Source: Halorubrum xinjiangense
GTDB taxonomy: Archaea; Halobacteriota; Halobacteria; Halobacteriales; Haloferacaceae
Length of the DNA: 64,000 nt
Assembly: GCF_900102375.1 (NCBI RefSeq)
Contig: NZ_FNBO01000001.1
Coordinates: forward strand, 248,001-312,000
Direction: 5' to 3'
Under the pieces are notes generated by a model. That model was not told the origin of the DNA, did not search any database, and saw only the letters and a list, made by a program, of their open reading frames with translations. The first letter of the stretch is position 1. Each line of letters begins with the position of its first letter. The position numbers were made by a program, and so were the translations under genes. Below, in pieces: positions 35,510 to 44,160 of this stretch.

Positions 35510-35980
35510 ATGGACGAGCACCGCCGGATCGCCGGCGTCGAGGAGGTCCCGGAGGAGAGCACGCTGCTCGCGACGCTGCGCCCGGTCGACCCCACGGCGG
35601 TCGACGAGGGCGAGGGCGACGTCGGCGAGGGCGAGGACGACGGTCCCGAGGTCGAGGCGGTCCTCACGCGCGCCGCCGGCGAGGTGCGCGCGTTCCGGAA
35701 CTACTGTCAACACTGGACGGACATCCGCCTCGACAAGGACGACGGCGCGTTCGTGCGCAACGGCGAGCTGTTCTGTCAGAAGCACGGCGCGACGTTCGAG
35801 GCCGACGGCGGCTACTGCAACTTCGGCCCCTGCGAGGGCGCCGTCCTCGAATCGGTCGGCGTGACGGTGGCGGACGAGGCGGTGTACCTCGACGACGACG
35901 CCTACGAGTTCGTCCGGCTCGGTCCCTCCGCGGGGAAGGGCGACGGCAGCGGCTCGCGGATCGACTTCACCGGGAACTGA
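35510..35980 (+). CDS. Rieske [2Fe-2S] ferredoxin-like protein
   Basis: A 156-residue soluble Rieske protein. Cluster ligands are C-x-H in RNYCQHWTDI (around residue 65) and C-x2-H in LFCQKHGATFE (around residue 85). The second loop has an extra CNFGPC pair. No membrane anchor or oxygenase domain, so it is an electron carrier for an unidentified partner. Sequence before residue 12 is short and acidic inserts lie around 32-50. The ATG at 35510 was chosen as the first before the domain. Confidence 0.88.
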   Translation: MDEHRRIAGVEEVPEESTLLATLRPVDPTAVDEGEGDVGEGEDDGPEVEAVLTRAAGEVRAFRNYCQHWTDIRLDKDDGAFVRNGELFCQKHGATFEADGGYCNFGPCEGAVLESVGVTVADEAVYLDDDAYEFVRLGPSAGKGDGSGSRIDFTGN

Positions 35981-36017
35981 GTCGCCGAGCGCGGTCGGTC
36001 GCCGCGGGCGCACCCGG

Positions 36018-36491
36018 TCAGAAGCGCGTGCGACCGCCGCCCCCGCCGCTCGCGTCGTCGCGGCCGAGCGCCTTCTTCAAGAAGTTCATCCAGCGCTTCC
36101 GGTCGGCGGCCTCCTGCCGCTTCGCCTCGGTCTCCGGGTCGGGCGCGTCGAGGCCCTCTAACGCCTCCAGCGCGCGGTCGATACCGATGATCGACGCGGC
36201 CAGCTCCTCGCCCTCCGCGTAGCTCACCTCGTTCTCCTCGATCGGCTCCAGCCGGTCGAGCCGCTCGCGGCGGAGGTTCCGCTTCGCGCGGTCGACGCGG
36301 TCGCGCTCGCCGGGCGGGACCGAGTCGCGGCGCTTGATCTCGAAGACGAACGACCGCAGGTCGATCGACTCGCCCTGGATCTCGATCGACTCCGGGATCT
36401 CGACGCCGATGGTCGAGGACTCTCGGTTGACCCGCTCTAAGAGCTGTTTCCGCTCGAACTCCTTCACGCCGAGTCGGTAGGCGACGGGCAT
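36018..36491 (-). CDS. DUF5788-type haloarchaeal protein
   Basis: A 157-residue charged helical protein with the core KEFERKQLLERVNRESSTIG, LRSFVFEIKRRDSVPPGERDRV and the C-terminal KRWMNFLKKALGR. It ends in a Gly-rich tail. Conserved in haloarchaea; function unknown. The ATG at 36491 is used, but a GTG at 36467 (eight codons in) lies closer to the start of the conserved domain. Confidence 0.75.
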   Translation of the reverse strand: MPVAYRLGVKEFERKQLLERVNRESSTIGVEIPESIEIQGESIDLRSFVFEIKRRDSVPPGERDRVDRAKRNLRRERLDRLEPIEENEVSYAEGEELAASIIGIDRALEALEGLDAPDPETEAKRQEAADRKRWMNFLKKALGRDDASGGGGGRTRF

Positions 36492-36590
36492 ACTTCGCTC
36501 CTTCGCCCGGGAGGTCGGCGCCGGCGGTCGAGCCGCGCGCGCGACCCCGAAAGGGACGGCGTTAACCGCGCCGCGCCGCAACCGGGAGGC

Positions 36591-37388
36591 ATGGAGTCGC
36601 TCGAAGCCGAACTCGCCGCCGCCCGCGACCTCGACGTCGCGGAGCTCGCGGACGCCATCGAGTCAATCGGCTTCGAGTGCACGCGCTGTGGCGGCTGCTG
36701 TACGGGCTACGCGCCCGACGAGCCGGGCGGCGCGCCGGCGGGGGAGGGCGCTGACGAGACCGACGGCGCGGGAAGCGGGGAACGCGGGTCCGAGTGCCAC
36801 GACCGCGACGGCAAGGACGCCGACCGCGAACCCCACACCGCGACCGTCTTCCCGGACGAGGTCCGGCGCGTCGCCGACGCCGCCGAGGAGATGTCCGGCG
36901 AGGCGTACGACTGGCGGGACGTGGCCCGGCCGATGCCGTTCGGCCTCGACGCCGACGCGGACGGCGAGCCGGTCGGCGAGACGTTCGAGTGGGCGCTCGC
37001 GACCGACGACTGTGGCGACTGTACCTTCTACGAGGAGTCCGACGGGCAGGGCGCGTGTACGGTCCACGACGCGCGGCCGCTAATCTGTCGGACCTACCCG
37101 TTCAGCGTCGCCCTCGACGGGACGAGCCAGCCGATGGGCGAGGCGGTCGACGAGGCGGGCGTCGTCCGCGCCCACGAGTGCGAGGGGCTCGGACGCGACA
37201 TCTCCCGCGAGGACGCCGAGGAGCTGGCCGCCGCGCTGAAGGAGCGCGCCGTCAGGGAACTCGAAGAGGCGATCGGCGTCCGCGACGGCTACGACCCCGC
37301 GGCGCGCGAACGGGCCGACGGCGACGCCGTCGTCTTCGACTCCGAGGGTCCGAAGGCGGCCGACGGGACCCCGATCGGGGGAGAGTAG
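36591..37388 (+). CDS. YkgJ-family cysteine-cluster protein
   Basis: A 265-residue protein with a putative Fe-S or zinc site. Cys sets are CTRCGGCC (residues ~25-32), DDCGDC (around 140-145) and CTVHDARPLICRTYPF (around 158-173), the YkgJ/Fli-type pattern C-x2-C-G-x-CC...C...C-R-x-YPF. An acidic insertion sits at ~35-80. Function is unknown; related proteins are proposed Fe-S carriers. Confidence 0.85.
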   Translation: MESLEAELAAARDLDVAELADAIESIGFECTRCGGCCTGYAPDEPGGAPAGEGADETDGAGSGERGSECHDRDGKDADREPHTATVFPDEVRRVADAAEEMSGEAYDWRDVARPMPFGLDADADGEPVGETFEWALATDDCGDCTFYEESDGQGACTVHDARPLICRTYPFSVALDGTSQPMGEAVDEAGVVRAHECEGLGRDISREDAEELAAALKERAVRELEEAIGVRDGYDPAARERADGDAVVFDSEGPKAADGTPIGGE

Positions 37389-37426
37389 CGGGCCGAGTCC
37401 GGAGCCGCTTCGCTCCCGTCGCGCTC

Positions 37427-38332
37427 TCAGACCACGTCCAGCGCCGCGTCTACGTCAGCGCGAATTTCCTCGCGGGCGTTCTCGTCCGGGAGCGTGAGCG
37501 GCGGACGCACGGCTGGGTCCGGGATGAACCCGCGGTGGGCGGCCGCGACCTTCGTCGCGGGCGCGAAGCCGTGGTCGGCGCACCGGTCGAAAAGCGGCGC
37601 GACCGCGCGGCGGTGAAGCGCCAGCGCGCGCTCGTCGTCGCCGTCGCGGATCGCCTCGCCGAGGGCGACGAAGACCTCCGGAACCGCCTGCGAGAGCGCG
37701 TGGATCCCGCCGTCGACGCCGAGGCTCGCGCTCGGGTACAACAGCGCGTCGACACCCTGGAAGACGGTGAACTCGTCGGGAGTCCGGTCGACGGCGGCGT
37801 CGACCGCCGAGACGTCGCCGCTGGTGTCTTTCAGCCCGACGACCGAGTCGCGCTCGGCGACGGCCGCGAGGACGTCCGGATCGATCGGCTCGCCGACCGT
37901 CGACGGGATGTCGTAGAGGTAGATCGGGAGCGGCGCGTCGTCGGCGACCGCGTCGAGGAAGGCCCGCTGGCCCGCCGGCGCGGTCGAGGTGTGGTAGTAC
38001 GGGAGGGTGACCAGCGCCGCGTCCGCGCCGAGCGCGTCGGCGGTCTCGAGGCGCTCGCGGACCCCCGCGACCGAGGTGTCCGCCGCGCCGGCGACCACCG
38101 GCACCCGCCCGTCGGCCGCGTCGACGACGGTCTCGATTACGGTCCGGCGCTCCGCGTCGGTGAGGCTCGCGAACTCGCCCGTGGTCCCGCACGGGACCAT
38201 CCCGTCGAGCCCGGCCGCGACGAGCGCGTCGACGTGGTCCGCGAGCGCGTCGGTGTCGACGTCGCCGTCGGCGTCGAACGGCGTGACGATCGGTGGCGAG
38301 ACGGCGCCGTGTCGGAACTCCGGAGCTGTCAT
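37427..38332 (-). CDS. Dihydrodipicolinate synthase/NAL-family aldolase
   Basis: A 301-residue TIM-barrel Schiff-base enzyme. Catalytic Lys is in VGLKDTSGD (around residue 160), the Tyr in LPIYLYDIPSTVG (around residue 134), and GTTGEFASLT (around residue 49) binds pyruvate. It could be lysine-pathway DapA or a keto-deoxy-gluconate aldolase of the haloarchaeal semi-phosphorylated Entner-Doudoroff pathway; neighbours do not decide. No other lysine genes are nearby. Confidence 0.88.
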   Translation of the reverse strand: MTAPEFRHGAVSPPIVTPFDADGDVDTDALADHVDALVAAGLDGMVPCGTTGEFASLTDAERRTVIETVVDAADGRVPVVAGAADTSVAGVRERLETADALGADAALVTLPYYHTSTAPAGQRAFLDAVADDAPLPIYLYDIPSTVGEPIDPDVLAAVAERDSVVGLKDTSGDVSAVDAAVDRTPDEFTVFQGVDALLYPSASLGVDGGIHALSQAVPEVFVALGEAIRDGDDERALALHRRAVAPLFDRCADHGFAPATKVAAAHRGFIPDPAVRPPLTLPDENAREEIRADVDAALDVV

Positions 38333-38470
38333 GGACGCCGATTCGACCGGGTGTGACAAAGACCTTGGTCCGGTGGCAGGCGGTGCCGAAGAGGGCGCCG
38401 GCGGAGCGGGAGAAAGCGGCGGCGGAGGAGAAGAAGGCGGTGACAGAGCGGGAGAGAGCGACCGCAGCCG

Positions 38471-39601
38471 TCAGTCGACGTCGACCGGGTCGCGCTCGGG
38501 GAGAGTCTGGTCGGCCGTGCCGCGGTACCGGTCCCGGAGCCCTCCCGCGAGGGCGCCGAGGCCGAGCAGGAGGACGAGCAGGTCGACGAGCCCGCCGACC
38601 CACGGGAGCAGCCCGATCAGGGCGACCCCGCCGACGCCGATCAGGAGCGCCGCCCACCGGTTCCGGCCGCCGACGCGGCCGATCGCCCACGCGCCGAGCG
38701 CGTACCGGCCGTACACGGACCCGACCCAGAGCGCGACGCCGTAGGCCGCGGCCCCGGCGAGCGCCAGCGGGATCCCGACGATCGTGACCGCCACGAGGGC
38801 GAGGGCGATCGGGGCGAGGACCAGCGCGAGGAGACCGATCCCGCCGCTGACGAGCGGGTCGGCGCCGACGCGGTCCCCGACCGCCCGGGTGAACCGGGGG
38901 AACGCGAGCAGCAGGACCGCGCCCAACACGAGGTTGGCGGCGACGCCGTACGCGGACCCGGCCCACGGGGGGAGGCGATCGGCCCCGCCGGCGACGCCGG
39001 TACCGCGGTCGCCCCCGAGGCTCGCGTCCTCGACGACGCCGCCGGCGACCGCCGCGTCCGGGCTCTCGGTGAACTCGTCGGCGTCGTACCGGAACTCGCC
39101 GCCGACGTCCGCGTTCGGCCCGAGCACGACGGAGTCGGCGCTCGCGCGGACGTCGCCGCCGACCGCGCCGTCGACGCGGACCGACCCCGCACCCGCGTCG
39201 AGCGAGCCGTCGATACTGCCGGTCTCCGTCAGTTCGAAGGAGCCGGCACCGACCTCGACGCTCCCGTCGACCGTGCCGGCGACGGTTATCGACCCGGCGG
39301 CGGCGCGGACGTCTCCGACGACGCGGCCGGACTCCGCGATGCGGATCGACCCGGCCGTCGCCGAGAGGTCGCCGTCGACGGTCCCGTAGACGACCACCGT
39401 TCCGGCGACGCCGTCGAGCCCGTCGACCGTCTCGCCCTCCTCGACGACGACGGACCCGGACGGGCCCTGAACCGACTGGGCCGTCGCGAGGCCCGTCGCG
39501 AGCGGCGAGAGGAGCAGCGCCGTCGCGAGCACGACGGCGACGCGACGACGGGTGCTGGTATCTGAGAGGACGGTGCGCGGGGAATCGCTGTCGGGACACA
39601 T
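38471..39601 (-). CDS. Bactofilin-like (polymer-forming) domain protein with membrane segments
   Basis: A 376-residue protein with an N-terminal signal/membrane segment (residues ~20-42) and a right-handed beta-helix-like repeat region (~45-165: VVYGTVDGDLSATAGSI, ITVAGTVDGSVEVGAGS, VRVDGAVGGDVRASADS). About four membrane helices follow (~220-365). Bactofilin repeats build polymer or adhesive layers outside or under the membrane. Here they would face outside if the signal is cleaved. Function is unknown. Confidence 0.8.
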   Translation of the reverse strand: MCPDSDSPRTVLSDTSTRRRVAVVLATALLLSPLATGLATAQSVQGPSGSVVVEEGETVDGLDGVAGTVVVYGTVDGDLSATAGSIRIAESGRVVGDVRAAAGSITVAGTVDGSVEVGAGSFELTETGSIDGSLDAGAGSVRVDGAVGGDVRASADSVVLGPNADVGGEFRYDADEFTESPDAAVAGGVVEDASLGGDRGTGVAGGADRLPPWAGSAYGVAANLVLGAVLLLAFPRFTRAVGDRVGADPLVSGGIGLLALVLAPIALALVAVTIVGIPLALAGAAAYGVALWVGSVYGRYALGAWAIGRVGGRNRWAALLIGVGGVALIGLLPWVGGLVDLLVLLLGLGALAGGLRDRYRGTADQTLPERDPVDVD

Positions 39602-39611
39602 TGGGTATCTG

Positions 39612-41087
39612 TTATTCGGAAACGGCCGGATCGGTTTCTTCGAGCGATTCGTCTCGCGTGCGAACGCGCACGCGCACCGGCTCGGCCGGCCGCGTGTTCG
39701 CGCTCGCCCGCACCGACAGGTCGGCCGTCACCGGCTCCAGCCGGAGCCGCCGGAGCAGCGTCGCGGTCGCGAGCCGGAGCTCCTGTCTCGCGAAGCGCAT
39801 CCCGATACAGTGGCGCGGCCCGCCCCCGAACGGGAAGTACGCGTACTCCGGGCGCTCGCCGACCGCCGGCCCCGGAGCGTCGTCGCCGTGGGCGGGCCCC
39901 GCCGGCCCGTCGCGGAGCCAGCGCTCGGGGCGGTACGTCTCGGGGTCGTCCCACCACCGCTCGTCGCGGTGGACCGCCCACGGCGAGAGCGTCACCACGA
40001 CGCCCGCCGGGACGCGGTGGCCGCCGAGCGTCACCGGCTCGGTCGGCTCGCGGAAGAAGGAGTGAACGGGCGGGTACAAGCGGAGCGCCTCGTCGACGGC
40101 CGCGGTCAGCGCGGGGCACTCCCGGAGGTCCGCCGGCTCGGGGTCGCCGTCGAGCGCCGCGACCTCGCGCCGGACTCGGTCCTGAAACGCGGGGCGGTCG
40201 GCGAGACAGTACAGCGTGTACGCGAGCCCGAGCGCACTCGTCTCGTGGCCGGCGAACAGGAACGTCACCGCGTTGTCGACGAGCCGGTCGTCGTCCATCG
40301 CCCCTATGTCGGCGGCCGCGACGAGGGTCCCAAGGAGGTCGTCCGCAGCGCCGGGGTTCGCGGGCGGGCCGGCCGCGCGGCGCTCGGCGACGAGGTCGCG
40401 AATTGTCGACCGGAGGGCGGCCAGCCGCCGCCGATACCGGCGGTTCGCCGGTGTCGGCACCCACACCGGCAGGAACGAGGTCAGCCGCCGCGTGTCGAAC
40501 CGCTCGGTGACGCTCTCGGCGGCCGCGCGGACGGTCTCGCGCTCCCGTTCGACGTCGCTCCCGAGCAGGCTCTCGGCGAGGACGTCGAACGCGTACTCCG
40601 TCGCCGCGGCGTGGACGTCGACGACGTCGCCGTCGTCCCACGACGCCGCCGCGCGGCGCGCGTGGTCGACCATCGGACCGCCGTACTCGGCCACCCGCTC
40701 GCGGAAGAACGCGGAGCGGATCGCCGTCCGCTGCTCTCGCCAGTCGTCACCCTCGGCGAGGAACAGCCCGTCGCCTAAGAGCCCGCCGAGCTGGTCCCGG
40801 GGCATCGACCCCTTCTCGTACCGGTCGTGGTCGTCCACGAGGATCCGACGGATCGCCGCGGGGTCGGTGACGAGGTAGCTCTCCGTGCCGAACACGTCGT
40901 ACCGGACGACGCCGCCGTGCGTCGCGGCGCGGCGCTCGTAGAACCCGAGCGCGTCGCTCGCTAGCTCGTGAACGTTCCCGAGCAGCGGGAGCCCCCCGGG
41001 CGCCGGCGGGCGCGTCGGGTCGGCGTCGCCTGTGCGCTCCGTCCCCGGATCGGCCTCGTCGTCCGCTCGGATCGTCGTCTCTCCCAT
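39612..41087 (-). CDS. Cytochrome P450
   Basis: A 491-residue heme monooxygenase. Motifs: the I-helix oxygen-binding FLFAGHETSALGLAY (around residue 280), the K-helix ExxR in DEALRLYPPVHSF, the meander PERWL and the heme-Cys loop FPFGGGPRHCIGMRFARQEL near residue 430. Such haloarchaeal P450s are CYP174-like; the substrate is unknown. It is divergent from an HTH-10 regulator with a palindrome in the gap. The ATG at 41087 begins the protein; in-frame upstream codons overlap the divergent promoter. Confidence 0.93.
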   Translation of the reverse strand: MGETTIRADDEADPGTERTGDADPTRPPAPGGLPLLGNVHELASDALGFYERRAATHGGVVRYDVFGTESYLVTDPAAIRRILVDDHDRYEKGSMPRDQLGGLLGDGLFLAEGDDWREQRTAIRSAFFRERVAEYGGPMVDHARRAAASWDDGDVVDVHAAATEYAFDVLAESLLGSDVERERETVRAAAESVTERFDTRRLTSFLPVWVPTPANRRYRRRLAALRSTIRDLVAERRAAGPPANPGAADDLLGTLVAAADIGAMDDDRLVDNAVTFLFAGHETSALGLAYTLYCLADRPAFQDRVRREVAALDGDPEPADLRECPALTAAVDEALRLYPPVHSFFREPTEPVTLGGHRVPAGVVVTLSPWAVHRDERWWDDPETYRPERWLRDGPAGPAHGDDAPGPAVGERPEYAYFPFGGGPRHCIGMRFARQELRLATATLLRRLRLEPVTADLSVRASANTRPAEPVRVRVRTRDESLEETDPAVSE

Positions 41088-41123
41088 ACGGATCGATCGG
41101 CGCCGCGACGGACTGAGCCTTGG

Positions 41124-41139
41124 CACGGACTCGTCCGTG
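41124..41139. promoter_or_regulatory. Palindrome in the P450/HTH-10 divergent promoter
   Basis: CACGGACTCGTCCGTG is a 7-bp inverted repeat with a 2-bp centre. It ends where an AT-rich TATTTTACTTT, the likely core promoter of the rightward gene, begins. A candidate operator for the regulator or another factor. Confidence 0.5.
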
Positions 41140-41178
41140 TATTTTACTTTGAAGTGTGCGGCACGGCGTGTGAGACCC

Positions 41179-41826
41179 ATGCGCTACGTCCACGTCGAGT
41201 TCGAGTTCCCGCCGCCGGTCCGACACCCGATGCACGACTTCCTCGACGGCGGCGACGGCCGGCGCAGCGAGCTGGTCACGTGGCGGCGGCTGCCCGACGG
41301 GACGCTCGCAACGCTGTTCCGGGTCGCGGCCCCGCGCGAGCCGTACCTCGAGCGACTGCGCGAGGTCGACGCGATCGAGCGGTTCGAGACGGCGCCGGGG
41401 GAGGCGCCGTTCTACCTCAAGGCGTACGAGCGGCTGGGCGGGCCGACGGAGACGTTCCTCGACGCGTTCGTCGACACAGAGTTCCTCTCGGTCCCGCCGG
41501 TCACGTTCCGGCCGGCGGGCCGGCTGTCGTTCGGAGTGATCGGCCCGCCGGACCAGCTGCGCGACGCGCTCGACGCGGTTCCGGACCCGGTAGCCGTCGA
41601 GGTCGATCGCATCGGGTCGTACGGGGGCGGTCGGCGGCCGGCCGGAGTCCGGCTCACGGAGCGCCAGCGGGAGGCCCTGCGGGCAGCGCACCGCGTCGGC
41701 TACTACGAGGTCCCGCGGAGCGGGTCGGTGGACGACGTCGCGGCGGCGATCGGCTGCTCGTCGTCGACCGCGGGCGCGCACCTCCGCAAGGCCGAGGCGG
41801 CGCTGGTGGACGCGTTCTTCGGGTGA
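41179..41826 (+). CDS. HTH-10 (Bat-like) transcriptional regulator
   Basis: A 215-residue protein. An N-terminal sensor-like alpha/beta region (residues 1-150) is followed by a C-terminal HTH_10 domain that begins LTERQREALRAAHRVGYYEVPRSG with the helix-turn-helix DVAAAIGCSSSTAGAHLRKAE. It lacks PAS/GAF domains. Divergent from the cytochrome P450, which it may control (inference). It is the second HTH-10 gene in the window. Confidence 0.85.
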   Translation: MRYVHVEFEFPPPVRHPMHDFLDGGDGRRSELVTWRRLPDGTLATLFRVAAPREPYLERLREVDAIERFETAPGEAPFYLKAYERLGGPTETFLDAFVDTEFLSVPPVTFRPAGRLSFGVIGPPDQLRDALDAVPDPVAVEVDRIGSYGGGRRPAGVRLTERQREALRAAHRVGYYEVPRSGSVDDVAAAIGCSSSTAGAHLRKAEAALVDAFFG

Positions 41827-41921
41827 CGGCGGGAGCCGCCGCGGCTCGGACCGGCGTGACGCCTGACTGTGTCGGCGGTACAACTATACTGGCCCGCGCC
41901 TAGCATCCGGTGGAGTCTACT

Positions 41922-42332
41922 ATGGAAATCTCCGAGAAGCTCCTCTGTCTGTTCAGCGCGGAAGTTCGAGAGACCGACGGCGGCGAGTACGTCGTCGACG
42001 TGCCGAACCGCGAGATCGATGCCGGATCGCTGGAACCGGGCGAGACGTACCGCGTCGCGCTCGTCGCCCGCGACGGGTCCGCGTCGTCGACGGACGGCGC
42101 CGAGGCCTCTCCCTCGCGGAGCGACGACGGGCCGCAGCCCCCGGTCGAGCCGGGTGAGATGCGGTACGTCGAGATCGAGGACCTCGGCAAGCAGGGCGAC
42201 GGGATCGCCCGCGTCGAGCGCGGGTACGTGATCATCGTCCCCGACACCGAGGTCGGCGAGCGCGTGAAGATCGAAGTGACCGAAGTGAAATCCAACTTCG
42301 CTGTCGGCGAAGTCGTCGAAGAGGCGGGCTGA
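41922..42332 (+). CDS. TRAM-domain protein
   Basis: A 136-residue protein. The N-terminal part (residues 1-70) is variable. The C-terminal TRAM domain (~78-136, RYVEIEDLGKQGDGIARVERGYVIIVPDTEVGERVKIEVTEVKS) is an OB-like RNA-binding domain found in tRNA-modifying enzymes and, as small archaeal proteins, as proposed RNA chaperones. ATG at 41922 chosen because the domain starts just after; four upstream codons are also in frame. Confidence 0.85.
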   Translation: MEISEKLLCLFSAEVRETDGGEYVVDVPNREIDAGSLEPGETYRVALVARDGSASSTDGAEASPSRSDDGPQPPVEPGEMRYVEIEDLGKQGDGIARVERGYVIIVPDTEVGERVKIEVTEVKSNFAVGEVVEEAG

Positions 42333-42339
42333 GCGGCGG

Positions 42340-42354
42340 CAGTTTTTAAAACGT
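42340..42354. terminator. Bidirectional T/A-tract terminator between convergent genes
   Basis: AGTTTTTAAAACG is T-rich on both strands. It lies between the convergent TRAM and methyltransferase genes and probably ends both transcripts. Confidence 0.55.
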
Positions 42355-42380
42355 CGGGCGGCGGCGGCGCGTCTCGCCGC

Positions 42381-43100
42381 TCACTCCTCGTCCGGCACCC
42401 GAGCGTCCCAGTAGGACACCGAGGCGACGTAGTCGCCGGGGATCGTGTCGCCCGCGAGCTCGTCGAGGACCCGGAACGGTCTCGCGACGGGGCCCGGGAG
42501 CTCGCGGTAGAAGCCGTACGGCAGCACGAAGTCGTGCTCCTCGTTCGCGAGCGTGAGCCCCGCGTCGCCGAGCATGGCGGCGACCTGTCGCTCCGAGTAG
42601 AGCCGCGAGCCCATCGGGAGCAGCCAGGTGTACAGCGTCCGCAGGCTGCGGCTGTTGAACGTGTCGAAGAACACCTGATCGCGGCTCACCCGGCGGAGCT
42701 CCTTCGCGAACGGAACCGGGTCGTCCATCAGGTGGAAAAAGCGCATCGCGACGACCGTGTCGAAGTGGTCGTCCGGGAACGGGAGCCGCGAGGCGTCGCC
42801 GCGGAGGAACTCGACGGCGTCGGCGTGGCCGGCGGCGGCCACCTTCTCGCGGGCTTGTTCGAGCATCTCGCGGGAGACGTCGAGGCCGACGACGTCCGCG
42901 CCCTGGTCGGCGAGCATCGTCGTGAACCGGCCGGTGCCGCAAGCGACCTCCAGCACGCGGTGGCCGGAGTCGATCGGCCCCAACGCGGCGAGGACGGCCT
43001 CCTTCTCCCGGCGGTCGATGAGCTGTCCGCCGCCGGAGAAGCGGACGTCGTCGTACTCCTCGGCGACCTCGTCGGCCTGGTACCAGTCCTGTCCCTTCAC
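42381..43100 (-). CDS. Class I SAM-dependent methyltransferase
   Basis: A 239-residue methyltransferase. Motif I is LEVACGTGRFTTMLADQGA (residues ~49-67), followed by GLDVSREMLEQAREK and the substrate-side block FDTVVAMRFFHLMDDPVPFAKEL. It resembles ubiquinone/menaquinone- or arsenite-type class I enzymes, with no specific substrate suggested. Begins with GTG (43098-43100); a TTTTGT element lies about 29 nt upstream, supporting a leaderless start. Confidence 0.85.
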   Translation of the reverse strand: MKGQDWYQADEVAEEYDDVRFSGGGQLIDRREKEAVLAALGPIDSGHRVLEVACGTGRFTTMLADQGADVVGLDVSREMLEQAREKVAAAGHADAVEFLRGDASRLPFPDDHFDTVVAMRFFHLMDDPVPFAKELRRVSRDQVFFDTFNSRSLRTLYTWLLPMGSRLYSERQVAAMLGDAGLTLANEEHDFVLPYGFYRELPGPVARPFRVLDELAGDTIPGDYVASVSYWDARVPDEE

Positions 43101-43233
43101 GTTGTCCGTGATGGAGGCCGGACCGACAAAACCGTACTGGATGCGGTCGGGCGTCGGCCCCGGTGCGGGCGGTCGGAAGCGGTCGCGATCCCTCGGTGCG
43201 AGCAGCCGGAAGCGGTCGGGCGGCAGCCGCCTC

Positions 43234-43626
43234 TCACCCGCTGGTGGCGACGGTCTCGGCGGGTATTCTGACGATCACCCGCGCGCCCTCCTCCTCGTCG
43301 TGGTGCGGGTACTCGTCGACGCCGAAGTACCGGCGGGCGAGCTCGTCGATGTGCTCGCGTGCGCCCGCCTCCGTGAGTTCGGCCTCGCCGCGGACGGAGA
43401 CGTAGCGATACGGGTCGTCGGGGTCGAGCACGCTGACGCCGACCTTCGGGTTGTTTCGGACGTTCCGCTCTTTGCGGCGCCCGCGGACGGTGTTAACGAG
43501 GACGTACTCGCGGTCCTCGTGGTCGACCCACACCGGGGTGACGTGGGGGAGCCCGTCCGGTCCGACGGTCGCGAAGTGCGCGTACGACTCGGCTTCGAGG
43601 ATGTCGACGTGGGACTCCGGTATCAC
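43234..43626 (-). CDS. PPOX-class (flavin/F420-binding split-barrel) protein
   Basis: A 130-residue pyridoxamine-phosphate-oxidase-like barrel: SYAHFATVGPDGLPHVTPVWVD and YVLVNTVRGRRKERNVRNNPKVGVSV match the F420-dependent class, where a basic loop RKERN binds the cofactor phosphates. Substrate unknown. Begins with GTG (43624-43626). Confidence 0.85.
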   Translation of the reverse strand: MIPESHVDILEAESYAHFATVGPDGLPHVTPVWVDHEDREYVLVNTVRGRRKERNVRNNPKVGVSVLDPDDPYRYVSVRGEAELTEAGAREHIDELARRYFGVDEYPHHDEEEGARVIVRIPAETVATSG

Positions 43627-43692
43627 GCGCGGTGGTAGGGCCTCGCGTGGGAAAACATGCCTGATAGATCGTCAATGATACCCGACCGAGAA

Positions 43693-43718
43693 GTGATATT
43701 AACACATTATATTATCAC
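43693..43718. promoter_or_regulatory. Imperfect inverted repeat upstream of the wHTH gene
   Basis: GTGATATTA and TATTATCAC form 9-bp arms (8 of 9 match) around an 8-nt centre. It lies in a very AT-rich stretch just upstream of a TATA-like CTATATGTA (43731-43739), both upstream of the small wHTH gene at 43778. Confidence 0.5.
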
Positions 43719-43777
43719 AGGCAGATTCCCCTATATGTAGCCAACCTTTACCACTACTCACGGAATTCGTGTGAGAC

Positions 43778-44050
43778 ATGAGTACCAGTCCCGCGGAGAC
43801 CGCTGACCAGGACCGCCTGTCGGAGACCGAGTACCGCGACCGCCTGCGCGAGCTGCCCCCGAGCGCGAAGCTCGTCGCGAAGGTACTGGAGGGGGACGCC
43901 CCCCTCTCGCAGGGCGGCCTCGCCGACGAGTCCCTGCTGCCCGACCGCACCGTCCGCTACGCGCTCAACCGCCTCGAGGAGGAGGGCCTCGTCGACTCGC
44001 GGTACAGCTTCAAGGACGCGCGCAAGCAGGTCTACTACCTGACCGTTTAA
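43778..44050 (+). CDS. Small winged-HTH protein
   Basis: A 90-residue protein that is essentially one MarR/TrmB-like winged helix: KLVAKVLEGDAPLSQGGLADESLLPDRTVRYALNRLEEEGLVDSRY with a wing ending KQVYYLTV. A small transcription factor of the type common in haloarchaea. It may bind the inverted repeat at 43693-43718 in its own promoter (inference). Confidence 0.85.
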   Translation: MSTSPAETADQDRLSETEYRDRLRELPPSAKLVAKVLEGDAPLSQGGLADESLLPDRTVRYALNRLEEEGLVDSRYSFKDARKQVYYLTV

Positions 44051-44160
44051 ACGGCAGCCGACCCGGCTTCGCCGGTCGCAGTCGACGCGGCGTCGGCTCG
44101 GCTTCGCCGGTCGAACGCACACGCAGTCCTTTTTACCTCCTCGCCCCGATAGCGGCTCGT

